From Lachnospiraceae bacterium (GTDB lineage: Bacteria > Bacillota_A > Clostridia > Lachnospirales > Lachnospiraceae), in NCBI GenBank assembly GCA_017464645.1, contig JAFTZF010000037.1, positions 1 through 24,376 of the forward strand: a DNA stretch of 24,376 nucleotides. Reading direction: 5' to 3'. The translations under genes and the position numbers were made by a program. The notes under the pieces are model-generated. The model did not search any database, was not told the DNA's origin, and saw only the letters and a program-made list of their open reading frames with translations. This document shows, in pieces, positions 7,783 through 14,984 of this stretch. Each line of letters starts with the position of its first letter. Within the stretch, counting starts at the first letter, position 1.

Positions 7783-9036
7783 GTGGTAAAGAAACGGGGA
7801 AGAAAAATACTATATAGCTTTTTGAGTCTTCTGCTGGTTTGCGCCATGGGTATTACCAGTTTTGCTACTGCTGACATTGATAAAGAGATCGATCAGCAGG
7901 AAGAGGAAATTAAAAGAACAGAGGAAGAAATTTCTGAGACTGAGAAAAAGCAGGAAAAGCTGGAACAGGCCAAGGCAGAAATGGAAGCCTACCTGGCTGA
8001 CTTAAACAAGCAGTACAGCAGTATTTCTGCCCAGGTGGCGGACCTGGAGCAGCAGATTACAGACAAAGCGGCAGAAATCCTTCAGACACAAGCAGATTTA
8101 GAGGCGGCTCAGGCCACCGCAGATCAGCAGTATGAAGACATGAAGGTTCGGATCCAGTACATGTACGAGAACCCTCAGGCCAGTTTCTGGGAGCTGCTTC
8201 TGGTAGAAGGAAGTTTTGCAGAGGCGCTGACTCGTGCGGTCAACATTGCCAATCTGGTGGAATATGACGACCAGAAGATGGAGGAATACATAACCACCAG
8301 GGAAATGATCGCGGATAAGGAGATACAGCTGCAGGGAGAGAAGGAAGCCCTGGACGAGCTGTACACCCAGATAACGGGCAAGCAGAAAGAGGTAGAAGAA
8401 CTGGCTGACAGTGCAAAGAGCCAGATCAACAAGCACATGGATGAGATATCCCAAGCACAGGCTGAGCTGGATGGAAAGGAAAATACCCTGGCCAACCAAA
8501 AGGCAGTGCTGGAAGAATTGATTGCCGAGAAGAAGCGGATCGAGGCAGAGCTGGAAGCAGAGAAGATGGAGGAGATCCAGGGTTCTCTGGGCAGTGATGT
8601 GACCGGTCAGCGGAAGACGGAGCTGGAGTACGTACAGTATGAGGCGTACAATGCTACAGAGGAAGAGATTACCGCGCTGGCGGTTTTGATCTACTGTGAG
8701 GCGGCCAATCAGGGAGATGAGGGCCGGCTGGCTGTAGGCGCGGTGGTTATGAACCGAATCCGAGACTCCAGATTCAAGCAGTATGACATCATGAGTGTCA
8801 TTCGTTCGCCGGGACAGTTTTCTCCGGTGACATCAGGCCGATTTGATCTGATCCTCAGCCAGTCCCTGGGGTCTGTGCCGGAGGCTTGTTATGTAGCGGC
8901 TCGCAGAGCCATTGCGGGAGAATGTAATGTGGGCAATCGGACCTTCTTCCGTACCTATAGAAATTACCCCAATCTGAGCGGCCTGGTAATCGGAGATCAC
9001 ATTTTCTCTTACACCTGGAATTACTCATCACTGTAA
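7783..9036 (+). CDS. Secreted coiled-coil protein with C-terminal SleB/CwlJ-type cell wall hydrolase domain
   Basis: A 417-residue exported protein. GTG 7783 is the start because AGGAGG at 7772-7777 is spaced 5 nt. Residues 1 to about 30 are a signal peptide. Residues 31-265 are a long, charged coiled coil with a break at IQYMYENPQASFWELLLVEGSFAEAL (124-149). This is the hinge typical of PcsB/CwlO-type hydrolases that FtsEX controls. Residues about 293-417 are a Hydrolase_2 (SleB/CwlJ) domain: TALAVLIYCEA (Glu306 expected catalytic), AVGAVVMNR, GQFSP, ARRAIAGE. SleB proteins are best known as spore-cortex lytic enzymes. The usual PcsB partner domains are CHAP, NlpC/P60 or M23, so this pairing is less common. 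A role in vegetative wall remodelling is more likely than germination, but that is inference. Confidence 0.9.
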   Translation: MVKKRGRKILYSFLSLLLVCAMGITSFATADIDKEIDQQEEEIKRTEEEISETEKKQEKLEQAKAEMEAYLADLNKQYSSISAQVADLEQQITDKAAEILQTQADLEAAQATADQQYEDMKVRIQYMYENPQASFWELLLVEGSFAEALTRAVNIANLVEYDDQKMEEYITTREMIADKEIQLQGEKEALDELYTQITGKQKEVEELADSAKSQINKHMDEISQAQAELDGKENTLANQKAVLEELIAEKKRIEAELEAEKMEEIQGSLGSDVTGQRKTELEYVQYEAYNATEEEITALAVLIYCEAANQGDEGRLAVGAVVMNRIRDSRFKQYDIMSVIRSPGQFSPVTSGRFDLILSQSLGSVPEACYVAARRAIAGECNVGNRTFFRTYRNYPNLSGLVIGDHIFSYTWNYSSL

Positions 9037-9088
9037 AGTTTGGGGCCATATGACCGGCAAAAAACTTGGAAAAAAGTGAAAAAAGTGC

Positions 9089-9117
9089 TGGACAAACAAA
9101 ATTAGTTATGATAGTAT
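9089..9117 (+). promoter_or_regulatory. Predicted sigma-A promoter of tRNA-Pro
   Basis: The -35 is TGGACA (9089-9094) and the -10 is TAGTAT (9112-9117), with a 17-nt spacer. Transcription is expected to begin near 9124, inside the left arm of the leader hairpin. Confidence 0.65.
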
Positions 9118-9121
9118 AGTC

Positions 9122-9146
9122 TATGCTGACGGTGTGCGTCAGCATA
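9122..9146 (+). other. Perfect 10-bp hairpin directly before tRNA-Pro
   Basis: TATGCTGACG (9122-9131) and CGTCAGCATA (9137-9146) are exact reverse complements around loop GTGTG. The stem ends one base before the tRNA 5' end. No T-run follows, so it is not a terminator. It covers essentially the whole predicted leader. Confidence 0.7.
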
Positions 9147-9147
9147 T

Positions 9148-9221
9148 CGATGCGTGGCTCAGCTTGGTAGAGCGCTGCGTTCGGGACGCAGAGGTCGCAG
9201 GTTCAAATCCTGTCGCATCGA
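9148..9221 (+). tRNA. tRNA-Pro (anticodon CGG)
   Basis: This is a 74-nt cloverleaf. Acceptor CGATGCG (9148-9154) pairs with CGCATCG (9214-9220) and the discriminator is A9221. The anticodon stem CTGCG/CGCAG closes loop TTCGGGA, which gives CGG. The T-arm reads GCAGGTTCAAATCCTGT. No CCA is encoded. It stands alone with its own promoter and terminator. Confidence 0.97.
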
Positions 9222-9237
9222 CTCCTTGGCAGGGGCG

Positions 9238-9283
9238 CCGCTAATTCTTATATCGAAAGGATTAGCGGTCTTTTTTTGTTTTT
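9238..9283 (+). terminator. Rho-independent terminator of tRNA-Pro
   Basis: CCGCTAATTCTT (9238-9249) pairs with AAGGATTAGCGG (9257-9268) over 12 bp with one G-U pair and loop ATATCGA. It is followed by TTTTTTTGTTTTT. Confidence 0.93.
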
Positions 9284-9306
9284 AAAAGGCGGTTTTGTAT
9301 TTCCAG

Positions 9307-9335
9307 TGGAAAAATCCAGGAAAGTATGATATGAT
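9307..9335 (+). promoter_or_regulatory. Likely promoter of gdpP-rplI-dnaB
   Basis: TGGAAA (9307-9312) and TATGAT (9330-9335) are separated by 17 nt, just after the tRNA-Pro terminator and 48 nt before the gdpP start. Another TATGAT lies at 9325. The -35 is only a partial match. Confidence 0.45.
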
Positions 9336-9382
9336 ATAAAGAACTGGGAAACTACGGTTAAAAATAGGAGCAATAGTGCGAT

Positions 9383-11428
9383 ATGAAGAATAAAATTCAC
9401 TTAAAAGGACAGATGGGAGCATATATGCGTTGGCCGGCGATTTTGCTCGCCCTGCTGGTTTTGATGAATGGAGTGATTTATGCTATATCTGTACCTGCCG
9501 GCGGGTGTATGAGTGCTTTTCTGGTGCTTTATTTGGCGGCAGTTATCTTGATTTATATGAACTATAGGAAACAGATCTATCGTGAACTGATTTCTTTTGC
9601 TGCCCAGTATGGTCAGGTGCAGGGAAAGCTGCTCAAAGAGCTGAAGATTCCTTATGCGCTGCTGGGTGCAGACGGCAAGGTGATTTGGGGAAATCGTGCT
9701 TTTTTAAAGCTGACAGCCACAGAGAAGAAGGAGCATAAGTCCGTCTTTCATCTGTTTCCGGAGATGGAGCGGGATATCATTTCCCAGGCAGAAGAGCAGC
9801 AGAAGGCTTCCACTCATATTTGCCATGAGGAGCGGGATTACCAGGTGGATATTGATCGGATTTCCATTGATGAAGCTATCAGGAACAGTGATCTGCTGGA
9901 TGCGGAAGAAGGAATGGGCCATCTGCTGGTAATGTACCTGTTTGATGAGACTGAGATCAACCGTTATATCCGGGAAAATAAAGAGCAGCGCCTGGTAGCA
10001 GGCTTGATTTACATTGACAACTACGAAGAGGTTCTGGAAAATGTGGAGGAGGTGCGCAGTTCTCTGCTGGTAGCTCTCGTTGACCGGAAAATCAATAAAT
10101 ATATTTCAACCATAAACGGCATTGTAAAGAAGCTGGAAAAGGATAAATATTTTGTGGCGGTGAAGGAAAAGGATCTGCCTGCCATGCGGGAGAGTAAGTT
10201 TGAGCTTCTGCAGGATGTAAAGACTGTCAATATCGGAAATGAAATTGCAGTGACATTGAGTATTGGGCTTGGTGTGGGCGGTAATACCTACAGTGAGAAT
10301 TATGAGTATGCCCGTACCGCCATTGAACTGGCGCTGGCCAGAGGCGGAGATCAGGCAGTGGTGAAAGAGCGGGAGCATATTTCCTACTACGGCGGCAAGA
10401 CCCAGCAGGTGGAAAAGACCACCCGTGTAAAGGCTCGTGTAAAAGCCCATGCCTTGCGTGAGTTTATCGAGAGCAAGGATAAGGTCATTGTCATGGGCCA
10501 CAAGATGACAGATGTGGACTCTTTTGGTGCGGCTATCGGTATTTATCGGGCGGCCAAAGTACTGGGCAAACGTGCTTATATCGTGCTGAACGAAGTGACC
10601 AGTTCCGTGCGTCCCATGAAGGACAGCTTTACGGATAATCCTGCCTATGAACCGGATATGTTCCTGACCAGTGCCCAGGCCCTGGATATGGTGGACCGGC
10701 AGACGGTAGTGGTGGTAGTGGATGTCAACCGCCCCAGCTATACAGAATGCAGTGAGCTTTTGAACAGAACACCTACCATTGTAGTGTTGGACCATCACCG
10801 CCAGACAAATGAGCGGATTGAAAATGCAGTGTTGTCCTACATTGAGCCCTATGCGTCCTCTGCATGCGAGATGGTTGCGGAGATTCTGCAATATTTTGAT
10901 GAGGGCCTGAAGATTAAAGCCATCGAGGCAGACTGCCTGTATGCAGGTATTGTGATCGATACGGATAACTTTACCAGCAAGACGGGTGTGCGGACCTTTG
11001 AGGCGGCAGCGTTCCTTCGCCGCAGCGGAGCGGACATTACTCGTGTACGTAAGATGTTCCGGAATGATATGCGGTCTCAGAAGGCAAGAGCAGAAGTGGT
11101 TTGTCATGCGGAGCTCTATGAAGGATTTGCTATTTCCATCTGTCCCAATGAGAATCTGGAAAGCCCGACTATCGTAGGTGCCCAGGCAGCTAACGAGCTG
11201 TTGAACATTGTAGGAGTGAAGGGGTCTATTGTGCTGACAGAATATATGCACCGCACGTATGTAAGTGCTCGTTCAATTGATGAGGTGAATGTACAGGTGC
11301 TGATGGAGCGTATGGGCGGAGGCGGCCATATGAGTATGGCGGGAGCCCAGCTGGAATGCGGCGCAGAAGAGGCCATGGAAATTGTAAAACATACCATTGA
11401 CAAAATGATTGAGGAAGGTGACTTGTAA
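9383..11428 (+). CDS. gdpP: Cyclic-di-AMP phosphodiesterase GdpP (DHH family)
   Basis: A 681-residue membrane-bound enzyme that hydrolyses c-di-AMP to pApA. Two transmembrane helices lie at about 17-37 and 42-60, then a PAS-like domain at about 80-190 and a degenerate GGDEF domain at about 200-330 (no GGDEF signature). The DHH/DHHA1 phosphodiesterase spans about 350-680. Metal and catalytic residues are visible: GHKMTDVDS (His373, Asp377, Asp379), VVDVNRP (Asp447), LDHH (Asp470, His471, His472), DTDNF (526-530) and GGGGH (645-649). The order and length match Bacillus YybT/GdpP. AGGAG lies about 12 nt before ATG 9383, a slightly long spacing. Its stop overlaps the rplI start by one base, the conserved gdpP-rplI-dnaB arrangement. 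It tunes c-di-AMP and hence osmotic and cell wall homeostasis. Confidence 0.95.
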   Translation: MKNKIHLKGQMGAYMRWPAILLALLVLMNGVIYAISVPAGGCMSAFLVLYLAAVILIYMNYRKQIYRELISFAAQYGQVQGKLLKELKIPYALLGADGKVIWGNRAFLKLTATEKKEHKSVFHLFPEMERDIISQAEEQQKASTHICHEERDYQVDIDRISIDEAIRNSDLLDAEEGMGHLLVMYLFDETEINRYIRENKEQRLVAGLIYIDNYEEVLENVEEVRSSLLVALVDRKINKYISTINGIVKKLEKDKYFVAVKEKDLPAMRESKFELLQDVKTVNIGNEIAVTLSIGLGVGGNTYSENYEYARTAIELALARGGDQAVVKEREHISYYGGKTQQVEKTTRVKARVKAHALREFIESKDKVIVMGHKMTDVDSFGAAIGIYRAAKVLGKRAYIVLNEVTSSVRPMKDSFTDNPAYEPDMFLTSAQALDMVDRQTVVVVVDVNRPSYTECSELLNRTPTIVVLDHHRQTNERIENAVLSYIEPYASSACEMVAEILQYFDEGLKIKAIEADCLYAGIVIDTDNFTSKTGVRTFEAAAFLRRSGADITRVRKMFRNDMRSQKARAEVVCHAELYEGFAISICPNENLESPTIVGAQAANELLNIVGVKGSIVLTEYMHRTYVSARSIDEVNVQVLMERMGGGGHMSMAGAQLECGAEEAMEIVKHTIDKMIEEGDL

Positions 11429-11874
11429 TGAAGGTAATTTTAATAGAAGATGTAAAATCTCTGGGAAAGAAGGGCGAGATTGTCAATGTAAATGACGGCT
11501 ATGCCCGGAATTTCATCCTGGCAAAGAAGCTGGGCTTGGAGGCAAGCCCCAAGAACCTGAATGACCTGAAGCTGAAAAAGGCCAATGAAGAGAAGGTGGC
11601 AAAGGAACTTCATGAGGAAGCTGTCGCTTTTGCAGAGCAGCTGTCCAGGATGGAAGTGAAGGTGTCCATCAAGGCCGGCGAGGGCGGCAAGCTGTTTGGC
11701 TCCATCTCTTCCAAGGAGATCGCAGAGGCAGCCCAGAAGCAGCTGGGCGTGGATATTGACAAAAAGAAAATGCAGCTGCCCAGCCCCATCAAGGCTGTGG
11801 GAACTCATATGGTGCCCATTAAGCTGCATCCCAAGGTAACTGCACAGCTGAAGGTGATCGTAAGCGAAGCATAG
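11428..11874 (+). CDS. rplI: 50S ribosomal protein L9
   Basis: A 148-residue protein of the large ribosomal subunit. The N-terminal rRNA-binding domain begins [34 protein letters not shown], as in all L9. It has the family's [18 protein letters not shown] linker helix and the C-terminal domain with [19 protein letters not shown]. Full length. Its ATG overlaps the gdpP stop as TAATG, so translation is probably coupled. dnaB follows after 66 nt. Confidence 0.98.
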   Translation: MKVILIEDVKSLGKKGEIVNVNDGYARNFILAKKLGLEASPKNLNDLKLKKANEEKVAKELHEEAVAFAEQLSRMEVKVSIKAGEGGKLFGSISSKEIAEAAQKQLGVDIDKKKMQLPSPIKAVGTHMVPIKLHPKVTAQLKVIVSEA

Positions 11875-11940
11875 TTTTAGGGAGCGCGGGCTTCCCGAGA
11901 GAAAAGATACGATAGTACAGGAGAGAAAAGAGGAGAAGGG

Positions 11941-13290
11941 ATGGAAGAGGCTATCATTAAACGGGTGATGCCCCATAGCGTAGAGGCGGAGCAGTCGGTC
12001 ATTGGTGCCATGATCATGGACCGGGAAGCCATTATGATTGCTTCTGAAATTATTACCTCTGAGGATTTTTATCAGAAACAGTACGCGGTGGTGTTTGAGG
12101 CCATGGTGGAGCTGTTCAATGAAGATAAACCGGTGGATCTGGTAACCCTGCAGGACCGTCTGCGTGCAAAGGATGTACCTGCGGAAATCAGCAGCATGGA
12201 ATTTGTGCGGGACCTGCTGGAGCGGGTGCCCACATCTGCCAATGTAAAATATTACGCCAACATGGTGGCAGCCTACTCCACCAAGCGTAAGCTCATCCGT
12301 CTCAATGACGAGATTTCCAACATGTGCTATGAAGGAACGGAGCCTTTGGAAACGGTGCTGGAGCAGACGGAGAAGAAGATTTTTGATCTGGTGCAGCGGC
12401 GCAATGGCGGGGAGTTCGTACCGATTAAGCAGGTTGTACTGAATGCCTTAAATAAGATTGAAATCGCTTCCCGGACCAAGGGAAATGTGACCGGTCTGGC
12501 CACAGGCTTCCGGGATCTGGACTATCAGACAGCCGGCCTGCAGCCGTCGGATCTGATCTTGATCGCGGCACGCCCTTCTATGGGAAAGACTGCTTTCGTA
12601 TTGAACATTGCCCAGTATATGGCCTTTCGCAGCAATCAGACCGTGGCGATCTTCAGCCTGGAAATGTCAAAGGAGCAGCTGGTAAACCGTCTCCTTTCCA
12701 TGGAGTCCGGTGTGGATGCCCAGAAGCTTCGTAACGGCAACCTGGCTGACAGCGACTGGGAGCGCCTGGTGGAAGGCGCCGAGGGTGTGGCCCGTTCCAA
12801 CCTGATCATTGATGATACGCCGGGTATTTCCCTGGCAGAGCTGCGCTCCAAGTGCAGAAAATATAAGCTGGAAAACAATCTGCAGATCGTTATGATCGAC
12901 TACCTGCAGCTCATGTCCGGAAGCGGACGGGGATCTGACTCCCGCCAGCAGGAGATTTCCGATATCTCCCGTGGCCTGAAGAGCCTGGCCCGTGAACTGA
13001 ATGTGCCGGTGGTGGCACTGTCCCAGCTGAGCCGTGCGGTAGAGCAGCGGCCCGAGCATAGACCGATGCTTTCCGACCTGCGTGAGTCCGGAGCCATCGA
13101 GCAGGATGCGGACGTGGTAATGTTCATCTATCGTGATTCCTATTACAACAAAGACAGCGAGAACAAGGACCTGGCAGAAATTATTGTGGCAAAACAGAGA
13201 AACGGCCCCATCGGTACTGTTAATCTGCTGTGGATGCCCGAGTTTACGACCTTCAAGAACTTTACGGCAGAGAAGCTTCCGCCGCGGTAA
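11941..13290 (+). CDS. dnaB: Replicative DNA helicase DnaB (DnaC in Bacillus)
   Basis: A 449-residue hexameric helicase that unwinds the replication fork. The N-terminal DnaB domain (about 10-110, PHSVEAEQSVIGAMI) recruits primase. The RecA-like ATPase domain begins near 180 with GLATGFRDLD, followed by Walker A ARPSMGKTAF (210-219), Walker B (IVMIDYLQLM), LSQLSRAVE and LSDLRESGAIEQDAD. The C-terminal KQRNGPIGT is also typical. No intein or insertion interrupts it. An AGGAG-type site precedes ATG 11941. It ends the gdpP-rplI-dnaB operon. No clear terminator follows it. Confidence 0.98.
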   Translation: MEEAIIKRVMPHSVEAEQSVIGAMIMDREAIMIASEIITSEDFYQKQYAVVFEAMVELFNEDKPVDLVTLQDRLRAKDVPAEISSMEFVRDLLERVPTSANVKYYANMVAAYSTKRKLIRLNDEISNMCYEGTEPLETVLEQTEKKIFDLVQRRNGGEFVPIKQVVLNALNKIEIASRTKGNVTGLATGFRDLDYQTAGLQPSDLILIAARPSMGKTAFVLNIAQYMAFRSNQTVAIFSLEMSKEQLVNRLLSMESGVDAQKLRNGNLADSDWERLVEGAEGVARSNLIIDDTPGISLAELRSKCRKYKLENNLQIVMIDYLQLMSGSGRGSDSRQQEISDISRGLKSLARELNVPVVALSQLSRAVEQRPEHRPMLSDLRESGAIEQDADVVMFIYRDSYYNKDSENKDLAEIIVAKQRNGPIGTVNLLWMPEFTTFKNFTAEKLPPR

Positions 13291-13516
13291 TGAGTATGTA
13301 TATGATTCCCATGTTGATCTTTACAATCATCTTTGCAAGAATGTTTTCAAGTTATAGCAGCAGGAATCCCTTTGGCTCGTATATCGTGATCAAAAACAGG
13401 CTTTGGGCAAAAGTTTTAATAGATGCATATGATTTTGGCGATTATTTTATTTGTCAGCATAGCCAGTGGTGTGATAATGCTTTTAGAATAAATGCAAATC
13501 CGCTCGGGAATTGTCG

Positions 13517-13545
13517 AAATAATTGTAAAAAATTTACAATTATTT
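13517..13545. promoter_or_regulatory. Perfect 13-bp inverted repeat, candidate operator 1
   Basis: Arms AAATAATTGTAAA (13517-13529) and TTTACAATTATTT (13533-13545) are exact reverse complements around AAA. The repeat ends 3 nt before the -35 of the MerR-like gene's promoter. It shares the core AAAAAATTTACA with the palindrome downstream of that promoter. Confidence 0.65.
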
Positions 13546-13547
13546 CC

Positions 13548-13576
13548 TTGTGCCAGGGGACAAGCCGTGCTATAAT
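13548..13576 (+). promoter_or_regulatory. Sigma-A promoter with extended -10 for the MerR-like gene
   Basis: The -35 is TTGTGC (13548-13553) and the -10 is consensus TATAAT (13571-13576), with a 17-nt spacer. TGC just before the -10 gives a TGn extension. Expected start of transcription is near 13583. Confidence 0.8.
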
Positions 13577-13577
13577 T

Positions 13578-13604
13578 CCAATATGGAAAAAATTTACATA
13601 TTGG
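13578..13604. promoter_or_regulatory. Near-perfect inverted repeat, candidate operator 2
   Basis: Arms CCAATATGGAAA (13578-13589) and TTTACATATTGG (13593-13604) surround AAA, with a single mismatch per arm pair (G/A). It covers the predicted start of transcription and touches the GGAGGG ribosome binding site. Its centre is 60 bp from that of operator 1. Confidence 0.65.
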
Positions 13605-13614
13605 AGGGATGCGC

Positions 13615-14205
13615 ATGAGCGACATTCGTTATATGATTTCCGATGCATCCAAGCTGGTAGATGTGGAAGCGCATGTTCTTCGTTACTGGGAAGAGGAGCT
13701 GGAGCTTTCCATTTCGCGTAATGAGATGGGGCATCGCTATTATACAGAAGAGGACATACGGCTTTTTAAACATATAAAAGAACTAAAGGAACAAGGCGTG
13801 CAGTTGAAGGCCATTAAGAGTATTCTGCCGGAGCTTGGCAAAGGAGATTTGCAGATCAGCGGTCTGGTGGCCCGGATGGACCGCAGTGCGCTGGTGCAGG
13901 GAACGGACCCGGAAGAAAAAATGCTTCAGTTCCAGACCATTATGAGCAGGCTCATATCGGAGGCCCTGGAGGACAACACAGAGCAGCTGGGCAAGGAAAT
14001 CAGTGTACAGGTCAGTGACCATGTGATCAAGGAAATGGATTATCTCATGCGGGTGAGAGAAGAGAGGGAGGATGAGCGGTTCAAAAAACTGGACGAGTCT
14101 ATCCGCAACTCCCAGAGAGCCAGAAAGCAGATGGCCCTGTTCAAGCAGGAAGAAGAAAAGAAAAAGGTGGGATTTTTCAGACAGAAAAAGAGACAGACCG
14201 TATAG
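13615..14205 (+). CDS. MerR/RacA-like DNA-binding protein with C-terminal coiled coil
   Basis: A 196-residue protein. GGAGGG at 13603-13608 touches the ATG at 13609 but is spaced 6 nt from ATG 13615, so 13615 is the start. Residues 5-72 are a MerR-type winged helix-turn-helix (ISDASKLVDVEAHVLRYWE, then GHRYYTEEDIRLFKHIKELKEQGVQLKAIKSIL). There is no effector-binding domain or metal-binding cysteine set. The C-terminal part (140-180, REEREDERFKKLDESIRNSQRARKQ-like) is a charged coiled coil resembling DUF3967, followed by a basic tail KKKVGFFRQKKRQ. This plan recalls Bacillus RacA, which anchors the chromosome during sporulation, and related phage proteins. Function is not certain: transcription regulator or chromosome-organising protein. 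It has its own promoter flanked by two palindromes. Confidence 0.8.
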   Translation: MSDIRYMISDASKLVDVEAHVLRYWEEELELSISRNEMGHRYYTEEDIRLFKHIKELKEQGVQLKAIKSILPELGKGDLQISGLVARMDRSALVQGTDPEEKMLQFQTIMSRLISEALEDNTEQLGKEISVQVSDHVIKEMDYLMRVREEREDERFKKLDESIRNSQRARKQMALFKQEEEKKKVGFFRQKKRQTV

Positions 14206-14218
14206 GCCTGTCTCTTTT
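14186..14218. terminator. Bidirectional terminator between MerR-like gene and ferredoxin
   Basis: AAAAGAGACAG (14186-14196) and CTGTCTCTTTT (14208-14218) form a perfect 11-bp stem. The outer A/T runs give a T-tract on both strands. It overlaps the end of the MerR-like gene and sits 10 nt from the ferredoxin stop, so it serves both convergent genes. Confidence 0.85.
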
Positions 14219-14228
14219 GATATCCACA

Positions 14229-14399
14229 TTATTCTGCGCTGATAGCACCGCTGGGACATTCAGCTTCGCAGGTGCCGCAATCTAAGCAAGCGTCTGCGTC
14301 AATAACGTATTTTCCATCGCCTTCGCTGATAGCTTCTGCGGGACAAACGTCTGCACAGGAACCGCAGCTTACACAATCTTCACCAATTACATATGCCAT
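14229..14399 (-). CDS. 2[4Fe-4S] ferredoxin
   Basis: A 56-residue clostridial-type ferredoxin, read from ATG 14399 down to TAA at 14229-14231. Two cluster motifs are complete: CVSCGSCADVCP (Cys9, 12, 15, 19) and CLDCGTCEAECP (Cys38, 41, 44, 48). The internal two-fold repeat and acidic composition are typical. It carries low-potential electrons in the cytoplasm for anaerobic metabolism. AGGAGG is correctly placed upstream on the minus strand. It is transcribed divergently from the DUF1858 gene and ends at a shared terminator. Confidence 0.96.
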   Translation of the reverse strand: MAYVIGEDCVSCGSCADVCPAEAISEGDGKYVIDADACLDCGTCEAECPSGAISAE

Positions 14400-14455
14400 G
14401 ATAATATCCTCCTTATAAATTCTCGTTCTGGCCTATATGACCTTGGCTCTATTTT

Positions 14456-14484
14456 AATATAAAAGAATCCAATATACAAGTGAA
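14456..14484 (-). promoter_or_regulatory. Predicted promoter of the ferredoxin
   Basis: On the minus strand, TTCACT (14479-14484) and TATATT (14456-14461) are spaced 17 nt. This lies about 57 nt upstream of the ferredoxin ATG. Confidence 0.6.
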
Positions 14485-14494
14485 AAATTTAGAA

Positions 14495-14510
14495 AATTAT
14501 CTATATAATT
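14495..14510. repeat. Short inverted repeat between divergent redox promoters
   Basis: AATTAT (14495-14500) and ATAATT (14505-14510) surround CTAT. It lies in the 28 bp between the two divergent -35 boxes. The arms are short and AT-only, so it may be chance. Confidence 0.3.
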
Positions 14511-14512
14511 CC

Positions 14513-14541
14513 TTGCAAAACACTGGGAATTCGCTTATAAT
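14513..14541 (+). promoter_or_regulatory. Sigma-A promoter of the DUF1858 gene
   Basis: TTGCAA (14513-14518) and consensus TATAAT (14536-14541) have a 17-nt spacer. The leader of about 75 nt contains an imperfect GC-rich hairpin at 14566-14589 (GGCACGACCG/CGGCGCGCC, one mismatch, one bulge) with no T-run. Confidence 0.85.
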
Positions 14542-14623
14542 GGGACTTGCACAAAAGCAAAGAACGGCACGACCGGCTTTCGGCGCGCCAAAACAAGGAT
14601 AGATAGAAGGAGGTTCCCTTATT

Positions 14624-14827
14624 ATGGCAAAGATCACAAAGGACATGCTGATTGGTCAGCTGCTGCAGATTGATCCCAATGTTGCAGCTATTCTCATGCG
14701 TGAAGGTATGCACTGTGTTGGATGCCCGTCTTCTCAGATGGAGAGTCTGGAAGAGGCTGCTATGGTTCATGGCATGGATGCAGATGTTTTGGTTGCAAGA
14801 CTGAATAACTTCCTGGGACTGGAGTAA
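14624..14827 (+). CDS. DUF1858 redox-disulfide domain protein
   Basis: A 67-residue cytoplasmic protein of the DUF1858 family, also called the hybrid-cluster-protein-associated redox disulfide domain. [32 protein letters not shown] is typical, with the CxxC pair at Cys31 and Cys34, and [12 protein letters not shown] afterwards. It probably does thiol-disulfide chemistry or binds a metal or cluster through the CxxC; the precise function is not established. No hybrid cluster protein gene is in the window. A strong AGGAGG lies before ATG 14624. It is monocistronic, with a clear promoter and terminator. Confidence 0.9.
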   Translation: MAKITKDMLIGQLLQIDPNVAAILMREGMHCVGCPSSQMESLEEAAMVHGMDADVLVARLNNFLGLE

Positions 14828-14842
14828 GAAACAGACAAGGGG

Positions 14843-14873
14843 ACTGCCGTTGGATTTTCCAGCGGCAGTTTTT
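14843..14873 (+). terminator. Rho-independent terminator of the DUF1858 gene
   Basis: ACTGCCGTTGGA (14843-14854) pairs with TCCAGCGGCAGT (14858-14869) with one G-U pair. T-run 14869-14873 follows. Confidence 0.92.
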
Positions 14874-14938
14874 ACGTTATACAAAATTTACATAGATTGT
14901 TCATAAAAAATTAAGACATTTTTTTTCCAGTTCTGTGC

Positions 14939-14944
14939 TATACT
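14939..14944 (+). promoter_or_regulatory. Extended -10 promoter of the alpha/beta hydrolase
   Basis: TATACT (14939-14944) is preceded by TGC, a TGn extended -10. No good -35 is seen at 17 nt. Upstream is an A/T-rich stretch with TTAAGACATTTTTTTT (14911-14926). Confidence 0.5.
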
Positions 14945-14984
14945 GTAGAAAATCACTGAAGTGCAGACAAAGGAGAAATGATCG

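Larger units (their letters stand above)
13290..13721 (+). other. Doubtful ORF coupled to the dnaB stop
   Basis: An ATG at 13290 overlaps the dnaB TAA as TAATG and opens a 143-codon frame. Its first 28 residues include a hydrophobic segment (MIPMLIFTIIFARMF). The rest is low-complexity, AT-rich, lacks family features, and runs through the palindromes and promoter at 13517-13604 and into the MerR-like gene. The frame may be chance, or a decayed small membrane protein whose own stop was lost. No terminator separates it from dnaB. The 13291-13614 interval otherwise holds only the regulatory sites listed separately. Confidence 0.15.
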
